A stretch of DNA of 45,398 nucleotides from Sabulitectum sp036743055 (GTDB lineage: Bacteria > Fermentibacterota > Fermentibacteria > Fermentibacterales > JCC-6). The stretch spans positions 1 through 45,398 of the forward strand of contig DAINQE010000017.1 in the NCBI GenBank assembly GCA_036743055.1, in the 5' to 3' direction. The position numbers and the translations under genes were made by a program. Numbering within the stretch: the stretch's first letter is position 1; the number at the start of each line of letters is the position of its first letter. This document shows positions 25,320 to 34,592 of the stretch, piece by piece. The notes beneath the pieces were generated by a model. The model saw nothing but the letters and a program-made list of their open reading frames with translations. It searched no databases and was not told the origin of the DNA.

Positions 25320-28300
25320 TCATTTGCGTCCTTTCCTGTAAAGGGGATCCTCCACCGGACCCGTAACGGATATGTACTTCGCGGCAAGTTCCCTCAAATC
25401 GGCGGTCCCGGCTTCCGCCCTGGCCCTGTCAACTGCCTCTCCTCCTATGCTTTCCCTGATCTCCCTCAGGAGGTCCAGGCACATTCCCTCGGACTGGGCA
25501 TCGGAGGCTGGCTGATGCAGCAGACCTATAACCGTGGAAGCCGCCCCGGCATGATCACCCTGAAGACTGGATAGCCTGGCGAACCCAAGCACCGTTTTAA
25601 CAAGCACCGGTTCGTTACCTGATCTGGAGGCGACCTCAGCTGCCCTGGCGAGGAAGTCCCGGGCCCTCTTCAGTTCTCCGGCTCTCATGTAGTGGAAGGC
25701 CAGTCCGTTCAGGGATCCGGAAACGATATTCTCGTCACCTGATCTCTCCCCGAGCTGGAGCGCTTCCTCATAGGAACGGGCAACGTCCTCGAAGCGCTCC
25801 ATCTTCTCGTTGAGCACCGCCATGTTCATCTTTATTCCCGCCTGGCCCCTTACGCTGCCGATCCTCCTGTAATAGTCAGCCGCAGTAGAGTAGTGCTGCT
25901 CCGCCTCGCCGTAGCTTCCCTGAATGACCTCAATCCCCGCAACCAGGTTCAGTGCCCCGGCGCATCTTTCCGTGTAGCCGGCGGTCCTCACCGAAGAGAG
26001 GTAGGCCAGGAATGCCTCCCTGGCGCGCCGGTAGTCGCCCTCTGCCACCGCCAGTCGTCCCATATAGAGGCGGGCTCTCCATTCGCCGCACCTGTACCCG
26101 GCCTTCCTGCATTCACCGGCTATCCCGGGAAGAACGCTCCTTGCGGTGGCGTAGTCGCCTGTCTGCAGATGGTAGTTCACCATTTCCAGCCTGGCCTCCA
26201 GGGCCTCCATGGGACATCCGTCTCTGGAGAAAAGCTCCACTGCACCTTCCAGGTATTCCCCTGCCCCTGCGGGGCTCCCGGTTTCGATCATCATCGCGCC
26301 CTTGGTGAGGAGCACTGCAGCCCTGTCCCTGTCGGTGAGGCCCTGTGAGGTTTCCAGGGCGCAGGCGATGAGTCTGGCGGACTGGGACATCCTGCCGGTC
26401 CTCAGGGCCAGCAGGCTCTGCCATGCCATTATCGTGGAGGAGAGGCCCTCAGGCAGGGGTACCCCCGCTCCCCTGAGGGCCTCCTCCATCATGTTGAATC
26501 CGGTCCTGAGCCTTCCCCTGTCAAGGCAGTAGATGTGCACAGGGCGGAGCATCTGCCTCAGGAATCTGAAGCGGCTCTTCTCCACCGCCAGCTTCCACGC
26601 GAAGGTGATGTCGTCGAAGCATGCCCTGATGCCATCGAGTCCCCGACCGGCCTCGAGCCCTGTCAAGGCCATTTCCCCGAAGGCGGCCGCTCTGGCGGCG
26701 AAATATCTGCAGTGCATCTCCCTGGCCACTTCGTAGCCCCTGGAGAAAGGGTTCTTCTCCTGTATTATGAAATCCCTTGTCATCGCCGGGATGTGGATGC
26801 CCATGTCATCCCTCAGGAGGAAGGACCGGTCCACGAGGGATAGGACCATCTCAGGGGATACGTCGGATACCTCTTCGGCCTCCTGAACGGTGAAGTGACC
26901 GGCGAACACCGTGAGCCTTGAAAGGGCGTTCCGCTCCACGGCGGAAAGCTGGTTCCAGGACTGCTGGAAGATGTCCGAGAGCCCCTCGGTGTTCCTCTCC
27001 CTGTCGGAGGCCCCCAGAAAGGAGGGGTTCGCCCTTATCCTTCTGCAGATGGCGGATACCGACATGACCCTGGTCCACGAGGCGGCGAGTTCTATCGCCA
27101 GTGGTGACCCGCCAAGCAGGGAGCAAATCTCCTCGAGGAGGTTCAGGTTCAGGTCGCCGGGGAACCGGATGCCGGCAAGTCTTTCCGCGGTCTGAATGAA
27201 TATCCGCGCCGCCGGGGAAGGACCCCCATCAGCCGGCGACTCCAGGGATACACCTTCCACCGGCACGATGACCTCGCCGGGGAGGTCGAGCGGGGTCCTG
27301 GAAGATGTCATTACCGTTATCTCCGGACAGGAAGCCAGAAGCTCACTTATAAGGGTAGCTGTCTCATCGCCGGTCTTCACGTTCACGAAAAGCAGAAGCA
27401 TCCTGGAAGAGTCTATGAATCCTGAGATGGTGTCCACGGCGCTGCGCCCTGCGGGGAGGGAGAGTTCACTGGCCAGCTTCGCCGCCACGGCGGCCCCGTC
27501 GGAAGAACAGTCCACCATGCAGATCCCCGAAGGAAAGAGGAACTCATTCTGGCCTGCCGCTCTGATGGCAAGCCTGCGGCTGCCCATGCCGCTCATGCCC
27601 CTGAGGGTTATCAGACGGCTGCCCCGGTCCATGACTGACCTGATCTCCTCGAGCTCCCTTTCCCTCCCCACGAAAGGGGTCAGGTCCACCGGCAGGTTGT
27701 TTATCTCGGCGGATGAGCCGAAGGCCATCCGGGCACCGAGTGGAAAATCCCTGTAGTCGTCCTCCAGGGAGTACCCCCTGGCCGTTCGGGAGAGGAACCC
27801 CCTCCTCTCCAGGTGGTTGATACCCTGGACGAAAAGCCCTGGAAGACCCCCTGTCTCACCGTGGAACCACTCCAGAAAACCCTCCGGCGGATCCCACATG
27901 AGAGCTGAGCGGAACCATGCCCTGCAGTCCTCCAGGGAGACCGGCCCAAGGCGCACCGAGGATGACACCCCTCCGAATCCGTAACCATCCAGGACGGCGG
28001 ACCTTTCGGTGGATGCAGCCACTATGACCCACCCTGGATACATGCCGTAAAACTCCGAAAGCGCTTCCAGTGAAGAGCTGTCGATGGTGTGAAGGTCCCT
28101 TAAAAAGATGCCCAGGCTCATGCCTGTTCCCGCATGTGAAAACAGGGAATCGATGACATCCGCCTTTTCCGCCTGGCAACCGAGGGTTTCGGACAGCGCG
28201 GAGAATGGAACCTGGGAATCCCCCCCGTTGACCTCCAGCACCTTGTAGTCACCCAGCGACAGATAGGCGGCCGCCGCCGCCAGGAAACAACCCTTGCCGG

Positions 28301-28937
28301 CACCGTCGGCCCCGAGAACCAGGAAGAATCCCCTGCCCTTCTCCGCGGCCTCCTGGGTGAAGGAAACGAACTGTGACAGTTCCCTGTCCCTCCCCAGGAG
28401 CCTGCCATCTCCCGCCCCCGCTCCGTCGACTTCCCCGAATCCGTCTGTGGAGACCACCCTGCCCCTGCCCTGACGCTTGGCGTGGAAAAGCCTCCTGTCC
28501 GCCGCGTCGAATATGTCCCTGGGGGAATGGCCGTCTTCCGGATAGACCGCCACACCTATGCTCAGGGATATGGTAAGCGGAGGGGTTCCCTGAAACTCGG
28601 TGGAGGCGCATGCAGCGAGCAGTCTTCCGGCAAAGGCTTCCGCCTCGGACCTGTCTGAGCCGGGCAGAACCGCTATGAATTCATCACCGCCGTAGCGATA
28701 GATGAGGTCTCCGTCCCTGGAAACCTCCATGGCCCGGCTGCCGAACTCCGCCAGGATGTCGTCTCCCCTGCTGTGCCCGAAGCCGTCGTTGACGCTTTTG
28801 AAGTGATCTATGTCCATCACGGCTATCGAAAAGCCAAGACCTTCGCCTGTGAGTTCGTTGAGCTTCCTGGTAAGAAGCTCCCTTCTGAGAAGACCGGTGA
28901 GCGAGTCGGTGTTTTCCGGAACCTGTTCGAAAGGCAA
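25320..28937 (-). CDS. GGDEF diguanylate cyclase fused to two degenerate STAND-type NTPase modules and TPR repeats
   Basis: This ~1,205-residue soluble protein opens with a full GGDEF domain (about 10-165): DSLTGLLRR, MDIDHFKSVND, an inhibitory I-site RDGD (74-77) five residues before GGDEF (83-87), and SIGVAVYPEDG. Next is an AAA/ATPase-like module with a P-loop GADGAGKG (209-216), whose Ser/Thr after Lys is Gly. A second, AfsR/NB-ARC-like module begins LTPFVGRERELEEI and has GMSGMGSRR (447-455), where the P-loop Lys-Thr is Ser-Arg; its Walker B Asp is also missing (LLLFVNV). The last ~370 residues are TPR-like helical repeats (for example SYGEAEQHYSTAADYYRR). No HTH or membrane segment is seen. 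I chose TTG 28937 because GGAGGGG lies five bases upstream; GTG 28967 would add ten residues. Confidence 0.88.
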   Translation of the reverse strand: MPFEQVPENTDSLTGLLRRELLTRKLNELTGEGLGFSIAVMDIDHFKSVNDGFGHSRGDDILAEFGSRAMEVSRDGDLIYRYGGDEFIAVLPGSDRSEAEAFAGRLLAACASTEFQGTPPLTISLSIGVAVYPEDGHSPRDIFDAADRRLFHAKRQGRGRVVSTDGFGEVDGAGAGDGRLLGRDRELSQFVSFTQEAAEKGRGFFLVLGADGAGKGCFLAAAAAYLSLGDYKVLEVNGGDSQVPFSALSETLGCQAEKADVIDSLFSHAGTGMSLGIFLRDLHTIDSSSLEALSEFYGMYPGWVIVAASTERSAVLDGYGFGGVSSSVRLGPVSLEDCRAWFRSALMWDPPEGFLEWFHGETGGLPGLFVQGINHLERRGFLSRTARGYSLEDDYRDFPLGARMAFGSSAEINNLPVDLTPFVGRERELEEIRSVMDRGSRLITLRGMSGMGSRRLAIRAAGQNEFLFPSGICMVDCSSDGAAVAAKLASELSLPAGRSAVDTISGFIDSSRMLLLFVNVKTGDETATLISELLASCPEITVMTSSRTPLDLPGEVIVPVEGVSLESPADGGPSPAARIFIQTAERLAGIRFPGDLNLNLLEEICSLLGGSPLAIELAASWTRVMSVSAICRRIRANPSFLGASDRERNTEGLSDIFQQSWNQLSAVERNALSRLTVFAGHFTVQEAEEVSDVSPEMVLSLVDRSFLLRDDMGIHIPAMTRDFIIQEKNPFSRGYEVAREMHCRYFAARAAAFGEMALTGLEAGRGLDGIRACFDDITFAWKLAVEKSRFRFLRQMLRPVHIYCLDRGRLRTGFNMMEEALRGAGVPLPEGLSSTIMAWQSLLALRTGRMSQSARLIACALETSQGLTDRDRAAVLLTKGAMMIETGSPAGAGEYLEGAVELFSRDGCPMEALEARLEMVNYHLQTGDYATARSVLPGIAGECRKAGYRCGEWRARLYMGRLAVAEGDYRRAREAFLAYLSSVRTAGYTERCAGALNLVAGIEVIQGSYGEAEQHYSTAADYYRRIGSVRGQAGIKMNMAVLNEKMERFEDVARSYEEALQLGERSGDENIVSGSLNGLAFHYMRAGELKRARDFLARAAEVASRSGNEPVLVKTVLGFARLSSLQGDHAGAASTVIGLLHQPASDAQSEGMCLDLLREIRESIGGEAVDRARAEAGTADLRELAAKYISVTGPVEDPLYRKGRK

Positions 28938-28972
28938 GGCATCCCCTCCATGCAGACAAAGGTACACGGAGA

Positions 28973-29001
28973 TTTATACCCATAAAACGATGCTACGGAA
29001 A
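28973..29001 (-). promoter_or_regulatory. candidate promoter for the GGDEF-STAND gene
   Basis: The minus strand has TATAAA (28973-28978) preceded by 17 bases and a weak TTTCCG. The predicted start is near 28966, which gives a short leader carrying GGAGGGG (28943-28949) and the TTG start, and makes an upstream GTG at 28967 unlikely unless leaderless. This would separate the gene from the long housekeeping run that ends just upstream. Confidence 0.35.
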
Positions 29002-29009
29002 GGCGATGC

Positions 29010-29021
29010 GGGGTCAGTCCC
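29010..29021. repeat. REP-like palindrome at a gene end (copy 2)
   Basis: GGGGTCAGTCCC repeats the 12-mer at 3729, again with its central TCA forming the TGA stop of a minus-strand gene (here the ABC ATPase) and again encoding a terminal Asp. No T-run follows. Confidence 0.4.
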
Positions 29022-29748
29022 GGAAGAACAGCCCCTGGACGTTGCCTGGAGCGGTTCCAGTAACCGAGAAGAAAAGCTCCTGAAGATCGACTCCAGAGAG
29101 TTCTCCAGCTGTTATTATGCTTTCGAGAACACCTTTATTGATAATACCGAACCGATGACAGTTTGCGGAAGCAACGGAAAGGGTATGGGTCGATATCAGC
29201 ACCGCCGCCCCTGCGGATGCGGCCTGGGCAACCATTCTCCAGAATGTGGCGGCGGCGGGCGGGTCCAGACCCACCAGGGGCTCGTCGATCACATAAAGAT
29301 CCGGCCTGGCGGTAAATGCCCCGGAAAGCACCACTCTCTGTATCATGCCGTGGGAATAGGAACCCGATCTGGCGTCTATCCAGCCCTGCATCTCGAAGAC
29401 ATTCACGCAGATATCTATCCGCCGGCGAAGTTCCTCCGAGGGGATCTCCCTGAGCCTGCCGGTGTAGAGAAGGTACTCACGCCCCGTCAGGTGAGGGAAC
29501 ACCGTGGGTTCGTCGGGCACATAGGCAATCCTGTTCCTGGCCCTGTCCACCGGAGCGCCGTCAAGGAGCGCTTCGCCGCCCTCGGGTATTATAAGACCCG
29601 AGATCATCTTCAGGGTGGTGGTCTTTCCGGCTCCGTTGGGTCCAAGGAGACCGAATATCTCTCCGCGACCCACCGTCAGGGAAAGATCCCTCACCGCTGA
29701 CCTTCCGCCGTAGCTCTTGCAGAGTCCGTCGATGGAAAGGCCCGTCAA
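29014..29748 (-). CDS. ABC transporter ATP-binding protein
   Basis: This 244-residue ATPase subunit resembles the CcmA/NatA-type exporters. It has Walker A LLGPNGAGKTTT, a signature region reading YSHGMIQRV in place of the usual LSGGQ/M form, Walker B LYVIDEPLVGLDP and a switch His in ISTHTLS. It starts with TTG overlapping the ftsY stop (TTGA), with GTGAGGA upstream. No permease gene is adjacent, because the next gene leftward encodes the GGDEF protein; the membrane partner must be elsewhere. The transported substrate is unknown. Confidence 0.88.
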   Translation of the reverse strand: MTGLSIDGLCKSYGGRSAVRDLSLTVGRGEIFGLLGPNGAGKTTTLKMISGLIIPEGGEALLDGAPVDRARNRIAYVPDEPTVFPHLTGREYLLYTGRLREIPSEELRRRIDICVNVFEMQGWIDARSGSYSHGMIQRVVLSGAFTARPDLYVIDEPLVGLDPPAAATFWRMVAQAASAGAAVLISTHTLSVASANCHRFGIINKGVLESIITAGELSGVDLQELFFSVTGTAPGNVQGLFFRD

Positions 29749-30635
29749 CGGTCCTCACCCCCTACCAGAGCCTCAACGAACTCCCTGCGGCGGAATGGGA
29801 TGATGTCTTCAGGTCCCTCGCCCACTCCTATGTACCTTATCGGCAGCCCCAGCTCCCTTGCCATGGCGAAAACGGCTCCGCCCCGGGCGGTACCATCGAG
29901 TTTGGTCACCGCCAGGTCGGTAACTGGAAGCGAATCCATGAAGTGTCTGGCCTGGGGAAGAGCGTTCTGACCAACGGTTCCATCAAGGACAAGGAGAACA
30001 CGGTGAGGAGCTCCCTCCAGGGCCCTTCCGGCGACCCTGTGGACCTTCGAAAGCTCGTCCATGAGCCCCTGCCTGGTGGGGAGCCTTCCTGCGGTGTCCA
30101 CCAGCAGGGTCTGGTAGCCGCCTGAAACGGCCTTCTTCACGGCGTCGAAGGTTACAGCTCCGGGATCGGCTCCCTCCCTGCCTGAGAAGACTGGTATCCC
30201 CAGCTTCTCCCCCCAGAGGGTGAGCTGTTCCGATGCGGCGGCCCTGTATGTGTCCGCACAGGCCATGAGCACCCTCTCGCCGGCAGCGGTGCATGAAGAA
30301 GCAAGCCTTGCTATCGTGGTGGTCTTCCCGGCTCCGTTAACTCCCACCACAAGGGTTACCGAGGGCACGGTTCCGGGGCTGAAGGGCGGATACTCCGGGA
30401 TCAGGTCCACGAGGATGTCCGCCAGGACCTTCCTCCATCCAGACCCCCCGGAAGGGGAGAACTCCCGTCTGAACCGCTGGAGGACCTCTTCGGTGAGTTC
30501 CCAGCCCAGGTCGCCTTCAAGGAGTATCTCCTCCGCCCTCTCCAGGGTATCCTCGTCCACCCCGGCGCTGAAGATGCCTCCCAGTTTCCTGGAAAGAGCC
30601 TCCCTGCTTTTCCTCAGTTTTTCGGTGAGGTTCAT
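29745..30635 (-). CDS. ftsY: signal recognition particle receptor FtsY
   Basis: FtsY is the SRP GTPase receptor that docks ribosome-nascent chain complexes at the inner membrane. The 296-residue product holds only the NG domain: a short helical N region, then G1 GVNGAGKTTTIARLA, DTYRAAASEQL, G3 DTAGRLPT, G4 TKLDGTARGG and the closing GVGEGPEDIIPF. The acidic A domain of the enterobacterial protein is absent, as in many bacteria. The ATG overlaps the smc stop as ATGA; smc-ftsY pairing is common in bacteria. Confidence 0.95.
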   Translation of the reverse strand: MNLTEKLRKSREALSRKLGGIFSAGVDEDTLERAEEILLEGDLGWELTEEVLQRFRREFSPSGGSGWRKVLADILVDLIPEYPPFSPGTVPSVTLVVGVNGAGKTTTIARLASSCTAAGERVLMACADTYRAAASEQLTLWGEKLGIPVFSGREGADPGAVTFDAVKKAVSGGYQTLLVDTAGRLPTRQGLMDELSKVHRVAGRALEGAPHRVLLVLDGTVGQNALPQARHFMDSLPVTDLAVTKLDGTARGGAVFAMARELGLPIRYIGVGEGPEDIIPFRRREFVEALVGGEDR

Positions 30636-33600
30636 AGTCTGGCCATCTCCTCCATGTTTACCGAGGTTATGGAGCTCACGCCCTCCTCGGCCATGGTAAT
30701 TCCGTAGAGGACGTCGGAACCCTCCATCGTCCTCTTGTTGTGTGTTATCACGATGAACTGGGTGCCGCTGCTGAACTCCCTGAGAATGGAGATGAACTTG
30801 TCGATGTTGGAGTCGTCGAATGGAGCGTCCAGCTCGTCGAGAACGCAGAAAGGGGAGGGCTTCACGAGATAGAGACTGAACAGAAGGGCCACGGCGGTCA
30901 TGGCCTTCTCCCCCTCTGAAAGGGAGATAACGCTCTTCAGCTTCTTACCGTGGGGCCTTGCCATTATCTCTATTCCACCCTCCAGAGGGTCGTCACCCTC
31001 CAGGGAGTAAATGTCCCCCTCGCCTCCGCCGAAGAGCTTCACGAACATGGTCCGGAAATTGTCACGGACCTTTTCGAAGGTTTCCCTGAACCTTTCAGCG
31101 GCCTCCTCGTTGATCTCCCTTATGGCTCTGGCCAGGCTGGCCCTGGCGTCCTCGAGGTCCCGCTTCTGTTCGGTGAGGTAGGAAAGCCTGGCATAGGCCT
31201 CATCGTACTCCTTCACCGCAAGCATGTTCACAGGACCAATCCTCTCCAGCTTCTCGTTCTCCGAAGAAAGCCGACTGCGGATCTCTTCAACCGGGAGGTC
31301 CGCAAAGGGATTCTCCTCCGGGGAACAGGATCCCTCCAGGGCTTCCAGTTTCTCGGAGATTGAGGAAGCCCTTGCCTCGAGCTCTATCATCCGGGACCTG
31401 GCCCTGGACAGCCTGTCCCTTATCTGCTGCACTTCCCTCTCGAGCACCGCGGTGCTCTCCATGAGCCTGTTCCTCTCGGCGGCGTATCCGTTACGCCTTT
31501 CCTCCCCTTCGCCCCTGCTGGATCTCAGTTCACCGGTCCTCTCCCCGAGCTCACGGAGCTTATTCTCCATATCAGTGACAGAGCGGGTGAATTCTTCGCT
31601 GGAACGGCTAAGTTCCTCTATGAGATCGTCGATCCTTTCCCGCTCAGATCCCAGCATGGAGATCCTGTCGGTGATCTCCCTGCGGCGGTTCTCCTTCTCT
31701 TTCAGGAGATACCCTGCCGCATCGGCTTCCCTGGCTGCTTCAGCAGCCCTGGACTCAAGGGCGGAAACCGCTTCCATGGCCCTGCCCTCCCGGGAGAGTA
31801 TCTCCTCCCTCCGCTCCTTCAGGCTCTCCATACCCTCCGGCGCTTCGTGGTCTTCCGGTCCTTCACCTGGAGTCCCGCACTGTTCGAGCTCCTTCGAGGC
31901 GGTCTCGATATCCCTCTCATGTTCGGTGATGGACTTCTCCGCCGAGGCTAAAGAAGATCCCAGGGCAGCCAGTTCCCTCTCCAGTCCCTGTTTTTCCTCG
32001 CCTGCCCTCTCCAGTTCCAGTCTCCTGGAGTCCAGCTCTTCCCTCAGTTCCCCCAGGGAACCGGTGACCTCCTCCAGCTTCTTCCTCTTGTCCTCGAGTG
32101 CGGTTTCGGTTTCCTGGAGTATCTGCTCCAGCTCCAGGGAACCGGCGGAGTCCGGTGAGACCCCCAGTCTGAGGAATCCCTCCGGTCTGAAAAGATCGCC
32201 TCTCCGGGTAACCACAGGGAGTCGGCATCCAGCCCTGATCCAGCCGGCGGCGGTTTCCCTGTCCGGAGCCAGTACACCGTTCCTCAGTATGGCTGCCAGC
32301 AGATCGTTCCCGCCGTGGTCATCAACGCAGGTGTCCAGTGTAATGGCCCCCTCGGGGAGCAGCGGCGCTCCCTGGCTGGGATTCCCGGCATAAAGAGCTC
32401 CCCCGGAAACTTCTGGTAGGGAAATCGCTTCCAGGAGAAGGGCCGAATGAAAGCCGTGGAAAAAAGCACCTATGGCCTTGCCCATCCCAGGGGAAGGTTT
32501 CACCCGAGCGGAGATGGATTCAGGCGAAGAGGAGATCGCCAGGCCGGTTCTGGTCCTCTCGACCTTGTCGGAAAGGACCGCCGCCTCCTTCTCCAGGGAA
32601 GCCAGCTCCCCCGAGCGCTCCCGGATGGACTCCTCCAGGGTGTCCATTTCCTTCCTGACCGCTTCCCTGCGGCCCTCCGCCGCCCCGGCCAGCTCCTGAA
32701 GCCCGGCCTTTCTGGAAAGGAGCCCGGAAAGTTCCTCCCTGCGGATGTCAGCGGCATCTTTCATGTCGGATATGGACTTCCTGAGCCATTCCGCCCTCCT
32801 GGAAAGGGCCTCCCTGCGTCTGACCTCCTCAAGGTAGAGTTCTTCCAGCTTCGCCGCCTGCTCCTCCAGCTCCGCGCGCTCTCCCTTTATTGCCGCGGCG
32901 GACCCCCTTGCCTTTTCAAGTTCACCCTCCAGGGAGGCAAGATGCTCCAGGGAATGGCGTTTTTTCTCCTCAAGGTCACTGACCACAGGAGCAAGGGAGT
33001 CCAGCTCCACTCTGAGGCTCTCCATATCCCTGGAGTAAAGCTCCGACCTCTCCCTCTCCCTTGCTGACCTGGCTGTGTTCTCAGCTATCCTCACCCCAGC
33101 CGACTCGATCTTCTGCTCGGTTACCGCCGCCTCCCTGTCCAGGGCAGCCAGCTGCGAATCCAGTTCGGCGCACAGTCCGTGGGCTTCATCCAGCCTGGCC
33201 TGAACCCTGCCGTACTCCGTTCTGGCCTCTGCAAGCACCGCAGACCTGGCGGCCAGCAGAGCGGTCTCCTTACCCACTGAGGCACCGGTTTCCTCCAGTT
33301 CCCGGCTGTATTCCCCAAGGCGGCTTCGGAGTTCGGTGGATTCCATCATGGCTGAAGCCTCCCTGAGCTGCCTTATGGCAAGGGAGACCTTCTCGTGCCT
33401 TCTGTAAGCGGAGACCTGCCTCTTCAGGCCGGAACAGGTGGTTTCCACTTCGGAGATGATGTCCGAGAGCCTGTTCAAGTCGGTTCCCGCGGATTCCAGC
33501 TTCAGTTCAGCACGGTGCCTCTGGATCTTGTACTTGACTATTCCGGCGGCCTCATCGAAGAGGAACCTTCTGTCCTCCGGACGGCTGGAGAGGATTCGGC

Positions 33601-34039
33601 CCACCATCCTGGACTCCAGTATCCAGTAGCCGGTGGATCCCAGACCCCTGTCCACCACCAGATCGGTGATGTCCATGAGACGGCACCTGGAACCGTTCAC
33701 GGCGTACTCGCTCTCCCCTGACCGGAAAAGCCTTCTGGAGACGGAAACCTCGTCGTAGTCAAGGTTGAGCGAACGGTCAGAGTTGTCGAAGGTGATGGTC
33801 ACCTCCGCCATCCCCATGGGTTTCCTTGCGGAGGAACCAGAGAAGATCACGGATTCCATCTTCTCGGTGCGGAGCTGCCTGGGGCTCTGGGTTCCCAGGA
33901 CCCACCGGAGGGCGTCAGCGACGTTGCTCTTGCCGCAGCCGTTGGGCCCGACAATGGATGAAATGCCCTTCCTGAAATCAATCCTGAAGGGGTCGGCAAA
34001 GGATTTGAAACCAACTATCTCAAGGCTTTTCAGTCGCAT
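30632..34039 (-). CDS. smc: chromosome segregation protein SMC
   Basis: The 1,135-residue structural-maintenance-of-chromosomes ATPase condenses and segregates DNA. The N-terminal head is MRLKSLEIVGFKSFADPF with Walker A GPNGCGKSN. Long coiled coils (roughly 165-500 and 640-970) flank a hinge at about 505-630, whose first half looks divergent (SPGMGKAIGAFFHGF) while the second half (RLPVVTRRGDLFRPEGFLRLG) is typical. The C-terminal head has SLSEGEKAMTAVALLFSLY and the Walker B FCVLDELDAPFDDSN. I start at 34039 because conservation begins there and AAGAG precedes it; the frame remains open to 34075. It overlaps pgsA by 20 bases and ftsY by four. Confidence 0.95.
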   Translation of the reverse strand: MRLKSLEIVGFKSFADPFRIDFRKGISSIVGPNGCGKSNVADALRWVLGTQSPRQLRTEKMESVIFSGSSARKPMGMAEVTITFDNSDRSLNLDYDEVSVSRRLFRSGESEYAVNGSRCRLMDITDLVVDRGLGSTGYWILESRMVGRILSSRPEDRRFLFDEAAGIVKYKIQRHRAELKLESAGTDLNRLSDIISEVETTCSGLKRQVSAYRRHEKVSLAIRQLREASAMMESTELRSRLGEYSRELEETGASVGKETALLAARSAVLAEARTEYGRVQARLDEAHGLCAELDSQLAALDREAAVTEQKIESAGVRIAENTARSARERERSELYSRDMESLRVELDSLAPVVSDLEEKKRHSLEHLASLEGELEKARGSAAAIKGERAELEEQAAKLEELYLEEVRRREALSRRAEWLRKSISDMKDAADIRREELSGLLSRKAGLQELAGAAEGRREAVRKEMDTLEESIRERSGELASLEKEAAVLSDKVERTRTGLAISSSPESISARVKPSPGMGKAIGAFFHGFHSALLLEAISLPEVSGGALYAGNPSQGAPLLPEGAITLDTCVDDHGGNDLLAAILRNGVLAPDRETAAGWIRAGCRLPVVTRRGDLFRPEGFLRLGVSPDSAGSLELEQILQETETALEDKRKKLEEVTGSLGELREELDSRRLELERAGEEKQGLERELAALGSSLASAEKSITEHERDIETASKELEQCGTPGEGPEDHEAPEGMESLKERREEILSREGRAMEAVSALESRAAEAAREADAAGYLLKEKENRRREITDRISMLGSERERIDDLIEELSRSSEEFTRSVTDMENKLRELGERTGELRSSRGEGEERRNGYAAERNRLMESTAVLEREVQQIRDRLSRARSRMIELEARASSISEKLEALEGSCSPEENPFADLPVEEIRSRLSSENEKLERIGPVNMLAVKEYDEAYARLSYLTEQKRDLEDARASLARAIREINEEAAERFRETFEKVRDNFRTMFVKLFGGGEGDIYSLEGDDPLEGGIEIMARPHGKKLKSVISLSEGEKAMTAVALLFSLYLVKPSPFCVLDELDAPFDDSNIDKFISILREFSSGTQFIVITHNKRTMEGSDVLYGITMAEEGVSSITSVNMEEMARL

Positions 34040-34592
34040 GTCTCTTCCAGTTCGTGCGGATGAAAACAATTGCATAGGTAAGAAAACTGACGACGATCAG
34101 ACCGGCCGCCGCGGTCCCCAGAAGGTCGGCTCCGGGAAGGATACCTCCCCGGGGCCAGGCGAGATTCGGGAACAGTGCCTGTCTTATCATGAAAAGGGCC
34201 AGGGCAGTTGTGGCTGCCTTGCCCCAGATGTTCGAAGAAGGGGGTTTCAGTCTGGTGGACATCAGCAGTCCACCTGCTGCTATCAGACCGTCCCTGGCCA
34301 GGAGCATCCAGAGTACCCAGGCCTCCAGGAGACCGGCCCTGACAAGGGCAAGGGCGGCAAGTATGAACGCGATCTTGTCAGCGGCGGGATCCAGTATCTT
34401 TCCCCAGTCGCTCACCGTTCCGGTCTTTCTGGCCATGAAACCGTCAAGCCAGTCGGTGAGGGCGGCGGTCACCATGAACACCGCTGTGAAAAGCCTCTGC
34501 CCGCTGAGGATGGAGAGGGCTGCTCCAGCCGCAAGGGGAATCCTTGCCAGGCTGATCATGTTCGCGGCGGTGATGAACCTGCCTGATATCAT
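34020..34592 (-). CDS. pgsA: CDP-alcohol phosphatidyltransferase (phosphatidylglycerophosphate synthase-like)
   Basis: The 190-residue inner-membrane enzyme has the CDP-alcohol transferase motif DWLDGFMARKTGTVSDW continuing to GKILDPAAD, with metal-binding D47, D50, D68 and D72. About five hydrophobic helices surround it. PgsA condenses CDP-diacylglycerol with glycerol-3-phosphate on the way to phosphatidylglycerol; size and motif fit that role, though another alcohol acceptor is possible. The ATG overlaps the recN stop (ATGA), and the end overlaps the smc start. Confidence 0.88.
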   Translation of the reverse strand: MISGRFITAANMISLARIPLAAGAALSILSGQRLFTAVFMVTAALTDWLDGFMARKTGTVSDWGKILDPAADKIAFILAALALVRAGLLEAWVLWMLLARDGLIAAGGLLMSTRLKPPSSNIWGKAATTALALFMIRQALFPNLAWPRGGILPGADLLGTAAAGLIVVSFLTYAIVFIRTNWKRHATEKP

